Shown here piece by piece: positions 36,130 to 43,439 of a stretch of 64,000 nt of DNA (position 1 is the stretch's first letter; every line of letters starts with the position of its first letter). The position numbers and the translations under genes are program-made. Origin of the DNA: Thalassolituus hydrocarboniclasticus (GTDB lineage Bacteria > Pseudomonadota > Gammaproteobacteria > Pseudomonadales > Oceanobacteraceae). The stretch covers positions 1,642,448-1,706,447 of the forward strand of contig NZ_CP054475.1 in NCBI RefSeq assembly GCF_025345565.1, read 5' to 3'. Below the pieces are notes generated by a model. That model worked only from the letters and a program-made list of their open reading frames with translations, was not told the DNA's origin and searched no databases.

Positions 36130-38400
36130 TCAGGACGCCTCGTTCGATGTTGTGCCGGCCGGCGCAAGGGCGGCCAGCTCCTGTTGCAGTTGCAATAGTT
36201 TATCCTGCTGTTTCTGTACGCCGAGTGTCAGGGCATCCACGGTGTCCAGCCCTTCGGCTTTAGCCATATCCAGACGCTCCTGCATTTTTGCCACCCGGTC
36301 TTGCTGGGCAAGGATCTTCTTGTTCAGCGCTTCGATATTGGCGGCCTGATCGGCGGCGTTATTATCAGCAGTCTGAGCGCCTGTTGCCTGAGGCGCAGCA
36401 CTGCCACCGACAGTCGCACCGGCCGCAGCGCCATCAGCGACAGAGGCATCGTAAGCCGCTTTGGCTTCATTCACCCGTTCCTGCTGTTTGTCGACACCGG
36501 TCTGCAGCGCATCAACGGTATCCAGCCCCTGTTCTTTGGCTTCGGCCAGACGCTTGAGTGCGGTATCCAGTCGTGCCTGAGCGGTTTCCCATTTACGCTT
36601 TAAGCGCTCCGGTGAATTCGGATCGCCTTTATCGGTGTCGGTCGCAGCAGCTGCCGGTGCGGCTTTGGCGGCTTTTTTCGCAGCTGCAAGCTGTTTGGCC
36701 AGATCTTTGATTTTGTCCTGGGTTTTGTTCAGCGCGCTTTCAAATAACGGCACCTTGTCGGCCATGCTTTCATCGGCACGGGCGGCTTCGAGTTTTTCTT
36801 TGGTTTTCGCCAGTGCGCTTTGCGCGGCATCGAACTGCTTCTGCAGTTTTTCCAGTTCGGCGTTGCCGTCAGCTGTATTTGTAGCGGCTTCGCTGTCTGC
36901 GGGGACGGCAGGCTTGGCGGCCTGAGCTTTAGCCGCTGCTTCGGCACGGGCTTTACGCTTGGCTTCTTTCTCGGCGACTTCGCGTTCCTGACGGGCCAGA
37001 CGCTCTTCAAAGCGCTGGCGCGCGCGTTCGGCCTTGGCCTGGGCGGCACGCTCTTCGCGAATGGCGCCTTTGGCGTAACGGTAATACTGCACCAGCGGAA
37101 TATGGCTCGGGCACACGTAAGAGCAGGCACCGCATTCGATGCAGTCAAAAATATTGTGCTGTTCGGCTTTGTCGAACTCCTGACTCTTGCTGAACCAGTA
37201 CAGCTGTTGAGGCAGCAGGTCGGCCGGACAGGCATCGGCGCACATGCCACAGCGGATACAGGCCATGGCGATATCGTTGGGCGGTAATTCTTTTTCGGTC
37301 GGTGCCAGCAGACAGTTGCTGGTTTTGGTGATCGGCAGATCCAGACCGGGCAGGGCAAAGCCCATCATCGGTCCACCCATAATCACGCGTTCGCGCTTTT
37401 GTGGCTGGTAGCCGGCCAGTTGCAGCAAGTGGCTGACCGGGGTGCCGATTAAGACTTCCCAGTTACCGGGCTGCTGCATCGCATCACCGGTTAAGGTGGT
37501 GATGCGCGAAATCAGCGGTTCGCCAAAGGCAACAGCGCGGTAAATGGCGGCCGCGGTGCCGACGTTCTGACACACCAGACCGAGGTCGGCAGGAATGCCA
37601 CCGGCCGGAACTTCTTCGCCGGTTAAAATTTTGATCAGCTGTTTTTCACCACCGGACGGGTATTTGGTGGGAATGGTCACCACGTCGATATGGTGTTCTT
37701 CACCCAGCTCAACCAGCGCGCTGTTCAGGGCGGCAATGGCTTGCGGTTTGTTGTCTTCAACGCCGATCATGCAGCCTTTGGCGCCAAGAATATGCAGCAG
37801 AATCTGTGCGCCCTGAATGACTTCAGCCGCGCGTTCGCGCATCAGCATGTCATCGGCGGTGATGTAAGGTTCACACTCGGCGCCGTTCAGAATCAGGGTG
37901 AGAATCTCGCGCTGGCCGGTGCTCAGCTTAACCGCGGTGGGGAAACCGGCGCCACCCATACCGGCAATACCGCACTGGCGGATATGCTCGGTCAGCTGGC
38001 GCGGGCTGATATCGCTCAGATGCTCAAGGCCCAGTTGCTGATACAGGCTCTGGTGTTCAGTCCAGCGCTCGGCACCATCGGGAATAATCACGATGCAGTC
38101 TTCCTGCAGACCGGAAGCGTGCGGCACGGCGCGTGGCTCAACGGCTGCGACGGTGCCTGAGGTTGGCGCGTGTAATGGCACCGAGACAAAACCATCGGCG
38201 GCGGCAATCAGCTGGCCTTTTAATACCTGGTCACCGGCTTTCACAAGTGGCTTGGCGGCGGCACCAATATGCTGGTGCAGCGGCAGTACCAGCTCGGCTG
38301 GCAGGCTGGCCTGCTGTATCGGCGTAGCGGTGGACTGGGCTTTGTTTTCTGCCGGATGAATACCGCCATCAAAATTGTGCAGGCGAATCAGGTTGGTCAT
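36130..38400 (-). CDS. rnfC: Rnf electron transport complex subunit C
   Basis: 756-residue peripheral subunit. An N-terminal barrel-sandwich and FMN/NADH-binding SLBB-type region ([12 protein letters not shown]) are followed by two 4Fe-4S clusters ([12 protein letters not shown] from Cys381; [12 protein letters not shown] from Cys420). After about residue 450 comes a long Ala/Lys/Glu-rich coiled-coil tail, typical of gammaproteobacterial RnfC. The tail contains two copies of [13 protein letters not shown] about 92 residues apart. It overlaps rnfB by ATGA-type sharing of 4 bp. Confidence 0.96.
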   Translation of the reverse strand: MTNLIRLHNFDGGIHPAENKAQSTATPIQQASLPAELVLPLHQHIGAAAKPLVKAGDQVLKGQLIAAADGFVSVPLHAPTSGTVAAVEPRAVPHASGLQEDCIVIIPDGAERWTEHQSLYQQLGLEHLSDISPRQLTEHIRQCGIAGMGGAGFPTAVKLSTGQREILTLILNGAECEPYITADDMLMRERAAEVIQGAQILLHILGAKGCMIGVEDNKPQAIAALNSALVELGEEHHIDVVTIPTKYPSGGEKQLIKILTGEEVPAGGIPADLGLVCQNVGTAAAIYRAVAFGEPLISRITTLTGDAMQQPGNWEVLIGTPVSHLLQLAGYQPQKRERVIMGGPMMGFALPGLDLPITKTSNCLLAPTEKELPPNDIAMACIRCGMCADACPADLLPQQLYWFSKSQEFDKAEQHNIFDCIECGACSYVCPSHIPLVQYYRYAKGAIREERAAQAKAERARQRFEERLARQEREVAEKEAKRKARAEAAAKAQAAKPAVPADSEAATNTADGNAELEKLQKQFDAAQSALAKTKEKLEAARADESMADKVPLFESALNKTQDKIKDLAKQLAAAKKAAKAAPAAAATDTDKGDPNSPERLKRKWETAQARLDTALKRLAEAKEQGLDTVDALQTGVDKQQERVNEAKAAYDASVADGAAAGATVGGSAAPQATGAQTADNNAADQAANIEALNKKILAQQDRVAKMQERLDMAKAEGLDTVDALTLGVQKQQDKLLQLQQELAALAPAGTTSNEAS

Positions 38401-39005
38401 GCGGCGTCTCCGGCCAGGTGGTGATGACGGTCGGTGGCAATCAGTTCAACGCCTGAGGTCGGGGCCTGCCAGTACCAGTTGGATTTATCGACGCTGACCG
38501 GAATCATATCGATACAGTCAACCGGGCAGGGCTCCACACACAGGTCACAGCCGGTGCATTCATCGGCGATGACGGTATGCATCTGCTTGGCGGCACCGAG
38601 AATGGCATCGACCGGACAGGCCTGAATGCACTTGGTGCAGCCAATGCACTCGTCTTCACGGATAAAGGCAACGGTGGGCACGGCTTTTTCGGCGCCGTGT
38701 TCGGCGTCCAGCGGCTCAGGTTCTACGCCGAGCAGATCAGCCAACGACTGAATCGTGCCTTCGCCGCCGGGCGGGCATTTATTGATTTTTTCACCGCCGG
38801 CAATGGCTTCGGCGTAGGGCTTACAACCCGGATAGCCACACTGACCACACTGGGTCTGCGGCAGCAGGTTGTTGATCTGATCGACAATCGGGTTGCCTTC
38901 TACTTTAAAGCGGATGGCGGCAAAACCCAGAACGGCACCAAAAATAACCGCCAGAACGGCCAGCAGGCCGACCGCAATAACAATGGTCCAGAGTGCAGCT
39001 GACAT
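38397..39005 (-). CDS. rnfB: Rnf electron transport complex subunit B
   Basis: 202 residues with an N-terminal TM helix (about 7-28), a four-Cys cluster ([14 protein letters not shown]) and two ferredoxin-type 4Fe-4S motifs ([32 protein letters not shown]). It is the soluble-facing electron entry subunit. Overlaps the rnfC start by 4 bp and follows rnfA by 8 bp. Confidence 0.97.
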   Translation of the reverse strand: MSAALWTIVIAVGLLAVLAVIFGAVLGFAAIRFKVEGNPIVDQINNLLPQTQCGQCGYPGCKPYAEAIAGGEKINKCPPGGEGTIQSLADLLGVEPEPLDAEHGAEKAVPTVAFIREDECIGCTKCIQACPVDAILGAAKQMHTVIADECTGCDLCVEPCPVDCIDMIPVSVDKSNWYWQAPTSGVELIATDRHHHLAGDAA

Positions 39006-39013
39006 GAAAACTC

Positions 39014-39595
39014 CTAAATACTGACCAGACCGGTAAAGCCTAAGAACGCCAGCGACATTAATCCGGCAGTGAGCATAGCGATGGCCGAGCCCTGAAAAGG
39101 CTTGGGTACGTCGGCGACGGCCACACGTTCACGCAGGGCGGCGAACAGTACCATCACCAGCGAGAAACCCACGGCGGCACCAAAGCCATAAAGAATGGAT
39201 TCGACCAGGCTGTTGTCGCGTTTGATATTCAGCAGGGCCACACCCAGTACCGCGCAGTTGGTGGTAATCAGCGGTAAAAAGATACCCAGCACGCGGTACA
39301 GCAGCGGGCTGGTTTTGCGGATGGCCATCTCGGTAAAGCCCACCACCACGGCAATCACCATGATAAAACTGATGGTTTTCAGGTAGGCCAGATCCAGCGG
39401 AATCAGCAGGTAGGTGTACACCAGATAGCTGCACACCGATGCCAGCGTCAGCACGAAGGTGGTTGCCGCGCCCATGCCGATGGCGGTTTCCAGCTTGTTG
39501 GATACACCCATAAAAGGGCAGAGACCGAGGAACTGCACCAGCACGAAATTGTTGACCAGAATGGTGCTTACCAGAATCAGCAGATAGTCAGTCAT
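39014..39595 (-). CDS. rnfA: Rnf electron transport complex subunit A
   Basis: 193-residue six-helix membrane protein, almost canonical in sequence ([31 protein letters not shown]). The start ATG 39595 follows GGAG at good spacing and matches E. coli RsxA; an in-frame TTG three bases upstream is unlikely. It is the first gene of rnfABCDGE, with a promoter at 39646-39675. Confidence 0.97.
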   Translation of the reverse strand: MTDYLLILVSTILVNNFVLVQFLGLCPFMGVSNKLETAIGMGAATTFVLTLASVCSYLVYTYLLIPLDLAYLKTISFIMVIAVVVGFTEMAIRKTSPLLYRVLGIFLPLITTNCAVLGVALLNIKRDNSLVESILYGFGAAVGFSLVMVLFAALRERVAVADVPKPFQGSAIAMLTAGLMSLAFLGFTGLVSI

Positions 39596-39645
39596 CAATG
39601 GCTCCGCAGCACATGTGTACCGTCGATATTAAAAAATGGGCGCGC

Positions 39646-39675
39646 ATTATCCCAAAACTGTGTTATTTCGGACAA
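39646..39675 (-). promoter_or_regulatory. Putative promoter of the rnf operon
   Basis: Read on the minus strand, TTGTCC (39675-39670) and GATAAT (39651-39646) are 18 bp apart, about 50 bp before rnfA. Confidence 0.5.
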
Positions 39676-39857
39676 GAAGGTTTTTTTCGGTTCTAAGCAC
39701 CGTTTGGAATAAGCTTAGTGGTTGTTACGTCTATGGCTTGTAACGGCCGCCTTATTGGCATGCCTGCCGGGGATGATAGCGGCCTGCTGGGGGAAGGTAC
39801 TGATGCGGGTCAAGGATATAACCGGATGGTTATTTTGAAGTGAAAGGCAGAAGGCAT

Positions 39858-39944
39858 GAGCGGAACTTATCCGCGACAAAATCAGAAGATTCAAGTTGCC
39901 CGGCAAGCACCGTGTGGGAGCGGCTTTCAGCCGCGATATTTGCA
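39858..39944 (+). repeat. REP-like composite repeat, copy 1
   Basis: Two hairpin-forming modules: GAGCGGAACTTATCCGCGAC with AAAATCAGAAGA, then CCCGGCAAGCAC and TGTGGGAGCGGCTTTCAGCC GCGATATTTGCA. Resembles the widespread GGGAGCGGCTTTCAGCCGCG REP family of gammaproteobacteria. The same 88-bp composite recurs at 40003-40090. Confidence 0.8.
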
Positions 39945-40002
39945 ATGGATGTTGTATTCGACTGCCTGCAACCCCGCATATTAAATCAGGTGACGTTCGT
40001 AG

Positions 40003-40090
40003 GAGCGGATCTTATCCGCGACAAAATCAGAAGACTCAGCTCACCCGGCAAGCACAGTGTGGGAGCGGCTTTCAGCCGCGATATTTGCAC
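40003..40090 (+). repeat. REP-like composite repeat, copy 2
   Basis: Second copy of the composite at 39858-39944 with the same internal order (GAGCGGATCTTATCCGCGAC, then the GGGAGCGGCTTTCAGCCGCG module). The two lie 145 bp apart, so this is a tandem amplification just outside the cassette array. Confidence 0.8.
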
Positions 40091-40208
40091 GCTTTGCATT
40101 CGTGCTTGCCCGTTTTGCCAGAGGGTAGTAACGTAAATGCCAAATGAGTCAATAGATTGCGCTTCGGTTTACAGGCTGGAGTGTAAAGTTAGCTGCACAG
40201 AAAACCGG

Positions 40209-40346
40209 AATTAACAGGCGTGCGCGTTTTTCTGGAAGGGATTTTTGAGTTATGGACGATTTCTCAGCTCGGTCAATAAGCTATGCGGGGTTTCTCTAAG
40301 GAGTCGCCCGGAATAAATGCGCACGCGCACTAATAAGCTGTTAAGC
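40209..40346 (+). other. Putative attC (or att-like) site at the left end of the cassette array
   Basis: Left core-like AATTAAC (40209-40215) and right core GTTAAGC (40340-40346, fits GTTRRRY). The arms pair as TTAACAG with CTGTTAA and as GCGTGCGC with GCGCACGC, leaving asymmetric bulges, about 138 bp in total. The right core lies 20 bp before the first cassette gene. It is less regular than the downstream sites and could be a degenerate attC. Confidence 0.5.
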
Positions 40347-40365
40347 CAAAATAAGGATAATGTTC

Positions 40366-41226
40366 ATGAGTTACGACCTGTTTTTAAAGCCAAAGAGTGG
40401 CGATCTCTCAAAACAGCAGTTCGACTCGTATTTTCAAGGTCGTGATAGATATAACTTAGAAGGATCACAAGCTTGGTATCAAAACGATGCAACAGGCGTA
40501 TATTTTGTTTTTGAGTATCAGGAATCTGAAGATGACGAACCTGACTATTATCCTATTGCTTTCAATATGAACTACTTCAGGCCAACATACTTTGTCAAAG
40601 AAGCTGAGTCGGAAGTCATTGATTTTATTTCAAAGTTCGATCTGGAAGTAGATGATCCTCAAACTAATGGAATGGGTTCAGGCGATTTCAACGTAGATAA
40701 ATTCAGGGGTGGGTGGCTTCACGGAAATGAATTTGGTTATCAATCCATTCTAAAGGACCATCCAGAAGTTTTCTGTCTTCCAACTAAAAAACTGGAAGAC
40801 TGTTGGGCATGGAACAAGAACAAAGAATCCCAACAAGAACACGTTACAGATGATGTTTTTGTGCCTTCTATTATTCTTCTGAATTATGAAGGTCGCGCAG
40901 TAACAGCATGTGTATGGCCCGACGCAATTCCATCAATTATACCTCCAGTCGATATACTGCTGATTGGAAGGAAGGAGTTGGCACCGAGAAAGCTGTTTAA
41001 AAAAGTTGAGGATATGGCAATAGGGGGTTGGGATTCTGTAAAACCAATTCTAGAAAAGCATAAGGTGAGAATGGAGGGGGATGCTTACTATCTTTATTAT
41101 CAGTCTGTACCAATTGAAATAAAGAAATATATAAAAACTCTTAAAGCATTTGATATTTCGTCATTAGAACGACTGTCATTCGATCAAGTATTGAATGAAG
41201 AGTTGGTGAAAAAATATGTGGCTTAA
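40366..41226 (+). CDS. Cassette gene 1: hypothetical protein
   Basis: 286 residues from ATG 40366 (AAGGA 8 nt upstream; an ATG 6 bases earlier is less well placed). The product is soluble, acidic and aromatic-rich, begins MSYDLFLKPKSGDLSK, and has a Trp/Tyr-rich middle and a Lys-rich C-terminal helix region. No catalytic motif or family is recognised. Codon use is AT-rich compared with the rnf and peptide-transport genes on either side. Its TAA stop lies inside the left core of the attC at 41221, as is usual in integron cassettes. Confidence 0.8.
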   Translation: MSYDLFLKPKSGDLSKQQFDSYFQGRDRYNLEGSQAWYQNDATGVYFVFEYQESEDDEPDYYPIAFNMNYFRPTYFVKEAESEVIDFISKFDLEVDDPQTNGMGSGDFNVDKFRGGWLHGNEFGYQSILKDHPEVFCLPTKKLEDCWAWNKNKESQQEHVTDDVFVPSIILLNYEGRAVTACVWPDAIPSIIPPVDILLIGRKELAPRKLFKKVEDMAIGGWDSVKPILEKHKVRMEGDAYYLYYQSVPIEIKKYIKTLKAFDISSLERLSFDQVLNEELVKKYVA

Positions 41227-41307
41227 CAAGTCAAAGCACTCGGAGCTATAGTAATGCGCTCAAACTTAGGATGCAGTAAGCTGCGCCGGTTAGTATGAGT
41301 GTTGGAT
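41221..41307 (+). other. attC site of cassette 1
   Basis: R''-type core GCTTAAC (41221-41227, fits RYYYAAC) and R'-type core GTTGGAT (41301-41307, fits GTTRRRY), 87 bp apart. Left end TAACAAGTCAA and right inner part GCTGCGCCGGTTA are the same as in the attC at 43013-43087, which supports the assignment. Confidence 0.75.
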
Positions 41308-41314
41308 TTTTATT

Positions 41315-41671
41315 ATGGAATTATTAGAAATAACGGATACATTCATTGAGCTAGCTGGTACACCTAAAGAGTTTTCTGCTTTGGCTCGAGCTATTAAGAA
41401 GTCTAAGGTTTCGTCTAAAAATAGTATTATTTTGGACGGGATTTGTGAAAATGTTGATCTGATCTGTACGAGATCGACAACAAGAATCAGTATGGATAGC
41501 TCAATTAGGATTGAGTTTACAGAAGAGGCGAAAAATCAATTGCATGCGTTAATTGCTATTCCTTCAGATGCTCCTTCAGGTTCGCTATTTGTTTTAAACC
41601 CCATTGATTACGAAGATATCTTTACCGATGGATCAATGGGGATGGTTTTAAATATTAAAGAGAAAATCTAA
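41315..41671 (+). CDS. Cassette gene 2: small hypothetical protein (possibly Imm32-like)
   Basis: 118-residue soluble protein, mainly beta-strand and helix, beginning LLEITDTFIELAGTPKEFSA followed by LARAIKKSK. This opening resembles small immunity proteins of the Imm32 type, but the resemblance is from memory and weak. AT-rich codon use. No strong ribosome binding site precedes ATG 41315 (a GGA 8 nt upstream). The TAA stop is inside the left core of the next attC. Function otherwise unknown. Confidence 0.75.
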   Translation: MELLEITDTFIELAGTPKEFSALARAIKKSKVSSKNSIILDGICENVDLICTRSTTRISMDSSIRIEFTEEAKNQLHALIAIPSDAPSGSLFVLNPIDYEDIFTDGSMGMVLNIKEKI

Positions 41672-41720
41672 CAAAGCCAGCCAGGGGGCCGGAACCGCAC
41701 CCTGCTGGCAGGCGTTATGT
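41666..41720 (+). other. attC site of cassette 2 (short form)
   Basis: Left core ATCTAAC (41666-41672, exact RYYYAAC) and right core GTTATGT (41714-41720). The arms GCCAGCCAGGG and CCCTGCTGGC pair inside the cores. Only 55 bp long, near the minimum for attC sites. Confidence 0.85.
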
Positions 41721-41731
41721 CTGAGGTTGCT

Positions 41732-42430
41732 ATGGCAAACCAAGATTTGATATTAGGCGGTTTTGTAATCGTAAAAGTAAGCCCAGATAGCTCTGGTTTG
41801 GAGCATTGTGTCAGCGTTTCTCCAGATGTGTGTCCACAGTTTCCAGGAGAGGCAGGGTTTTGGTGGAATGACTTTGCAAATCGTAAACAAGAAGAGTATT
41901 TAGTCGAGTCTGGTATTCCTATAGAACGTTACACAGAGATTAAAGAGTGGGCCCAAAGCGCATTTGAGATCAAGTTCGGTTGGGCTTGCGTATTCTACGA
42001 GCTTAGTGATGCCAAAGAAGCAAAGCATGTGTTTTTTAGAAATGACCCGTCTATTCGAGTGATTGCCTTAGGTTTTTCAGCTCAAGATTCAACTGAGTTT
42101 CTCGATGGTTGGACACCAGGCAGTGATGACCCCTCTATTGGAGAACGTGCACTGCTAAAGATGCTGTTTTTGGGTAATCGAGTTCCTGAAAATTGGCCAA
42201 CGTTAGGGTATGAGCTGGTCGAATGCTCGTCTGGTATGCTTGGCGAATCTTGGATGGTGCAAGATGGTCTTATTGAAAAATGCGCCCACGCGACCGGCCA
42301 AGTAATACCTAAAACGGGATTGTGTGAGACGCTTGAATCCGCGGAGCTGTGTAGGGAGTACATTGAAAATAGTGGCGTCGCTGACGAAGAAGGGCCATGG
42401 CTTTCAATACAGTTGGTAGATTGCACTTAG
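41732..42430 (+). CDS. Cassette gene 3: hypothetical protein
   Basis: 232 residues. ATG 41732 is preferred (GAGG 6 nt upstream); the ATG at 41717 is embedded in the attC core. The product is acidic and soluble, with many Trp, Ser and Glu, four or more scattered Cys and no signal peptide (DLILGGFVIVKVSPDSSG at the start, GPWLSIQLVDC near the end). No family is recognised. AT-rich relative to flanking chromosome. Its own attC follows after 20 bp. Confidence 0.8.
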   Translation: MANQDLILGGFVIVKVSPDSSGLEHCVSVSPDVCPQFPGEAGFWWNDFANRKQEEYLVESGIPIERYTEIKEWAQSAFEIKFGWACVFYELSDAKEAKHVFFRNDPSIRVIALGFSAQDSTEFLDGWTPGSDDPSIGERALLKMLFLGNRVPENWPTLGYELVECSSGMLGESWMVQDGLIEKCAHATGQVIPKTGLCETLESAELCREYIENSGVADEEGPWLSIQLVDCT

Positions 42431-42450
42431 TACCATGAATGGGTTGTCGG

Positions 42451-42567
42451 ACATAACAAACGGCTCCAAACGACAACCAACCGCCACGTCATTTGCGCCA
42501 ACGGCGCGAGCGCCAATTTTGGCACAAATCCCGCTCTGGCTGATTGCGCCTGAGCCGGGCGTTATGC
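42451..42567 (+). other. attC site of cassette 3 (long form)
   Basis: Left core ACATAAC (42451-42457) and right core GTTATGC (42561-42567), 117 bp. Outer arms CATAACAAACGGCTC and GAGCCGGGCGTTATG match except for four bases. An inner hairpin, ATTTGCGCCAA with TTGGCACAAAT, closes the structure. This is the most convincing attC of the array. Confidence 0.9.
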
Positions 42568-42585
42568 ATCCAGGAGGTCGATATC

Positions 42586-43011
42586 ATGAACTTTGAAGAA
42601 GAGCTTAAGAAGAAAACTGGTGGAAGAGCATTCTTCTATTCTTTTCAAAATGTAAGTTGGGCCAAAAGATATGAAGGATTAAGAGAGGTTGGCTTTATTA
42701 ATTCCGATATTCTTACACTTTCAGAAGTGAAATTTAAAGATGCGGAAAAGTTACTTATAGATGTTCTATCGACCGATCTTTGTTACAAAAATGAAGTCAT
42801 GACTAAGCTTAGTGCCAGAGAGTTGGCAAAGGAATTTATGGCGCTTCAAGATAAGCAGGCTCGGTTTTTCACTAATAGTAATGTTCCATATTCTAATGGT
42901 GAGAATGCATGGTCTTTCACACCTATCACGGGTGCAACGATTGATACGGGCTTGATGGTTAAAGTTGGTAAGCAGCTAGATTCCATGCTTTGGGTTGCAG
43001 ATGTAGACTAA
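42586..43011 (+). CDS. Cassette gene 4: hypothetical protein
   Basis: 141 residues from ATG 42586 with an AGGAGG ribosome binding site; the frame extends upstream through the attC (ATG 42544) but that start is unsupported. Soluble and Lys-rich, beginning MNFEEELKKKTGGRAFFYSF and ending LDSMLWVADVD. No family is recognised. AT-rich codon use. It is the last gene of the array and is followed within 2 bp by its attC. Confidence 0.8.
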   Translation: MNFEEELKKKTGGRAFFYSFQNVSWAKRYEGLREVGFINSDILTLSEVKFKDAEKLLIDVLSTDLCYKNEVMTKLSARELAKEFMALQDKQARFFTNSNVPYSNGENAWSFTPITGATIDTGLMVKVGKQLDSMLWVADVD

Positions 43012-43012
43012 T

Positions 43013-43087
43013 GCATAACAAGTCAATCAACTACGCGCCTACGATACCGAGCACAGCAAAGCTGCGCCGGTTATTGAGGCGTTATAG
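43013..43087 (+). other. attC site of cassette 4
   Basis: Left core GCATAAC (43013-43019) and right core GTTATAG (43081-43087), 75 bp. It shares TAACAAGTCAA and GCTGCGCCGGTTA with the attC of cassette 1, with a different middle. Confidence 0.8.
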
Positions 43088-43439
43088 TTCTTAGAATAGA
43101 CAAGGCGCCTATGCTGATAACGCGCCCGATCTCCGTTATGGAGTCTGCAACAGAGCCTGCAGCGGCAGCCTGATTGCCCCTTCTGTTTAAAATATAACCA
43201 CCAGAGCGTCCGACACAGCGGACACTGACATATCCTGAATGAGGAAAGCTTGCACCGGCGGGAAATGTTGGCACACTCTGCTGTCATATCCGTCTGCCCC
43301 TGAGGTGGTTGGGCAGGCAAACACAATAATAAATCTCTGCATCGGACTGGCGTTGTGCCAGCTGCTCTCAGGTCGCCTTCGCTGTAAGAGGGAGCCGCAG
43401 TGAGGGGCTGACTGCCGGAGTTGTAATGGATAGCTGCTG
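43088..43439. other. Gap after the cassette array, no confident gene
   Basis: About 350 bp. On the minus strand two short frames in different phases (43071-43274 and 43187-43447) read protein-like pieces (for example GYVSVRCVGRSGGY in one), which would fit a frameshifted or decayed gene that ends inside the last attC. There is no start signal I trust and no plus-strand gene; a fragment ATAACGCGCC with GTTAT at 43122-43141 faintly resembles another attC core pair. Confidence 0.4.

Noticed and set aside
39858-40090. Possible CRISPR array
   Set aside because: Only two copies of a composite unit made of self-complementary modules with similar spacers; no cas genes. REP-like repeats explain it better.
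43088-43439. Complete fifth cassette after the last attC
   Set aside because: No plus-strand gene with start signals and no convincing attC follows; only faint core-like pieces.
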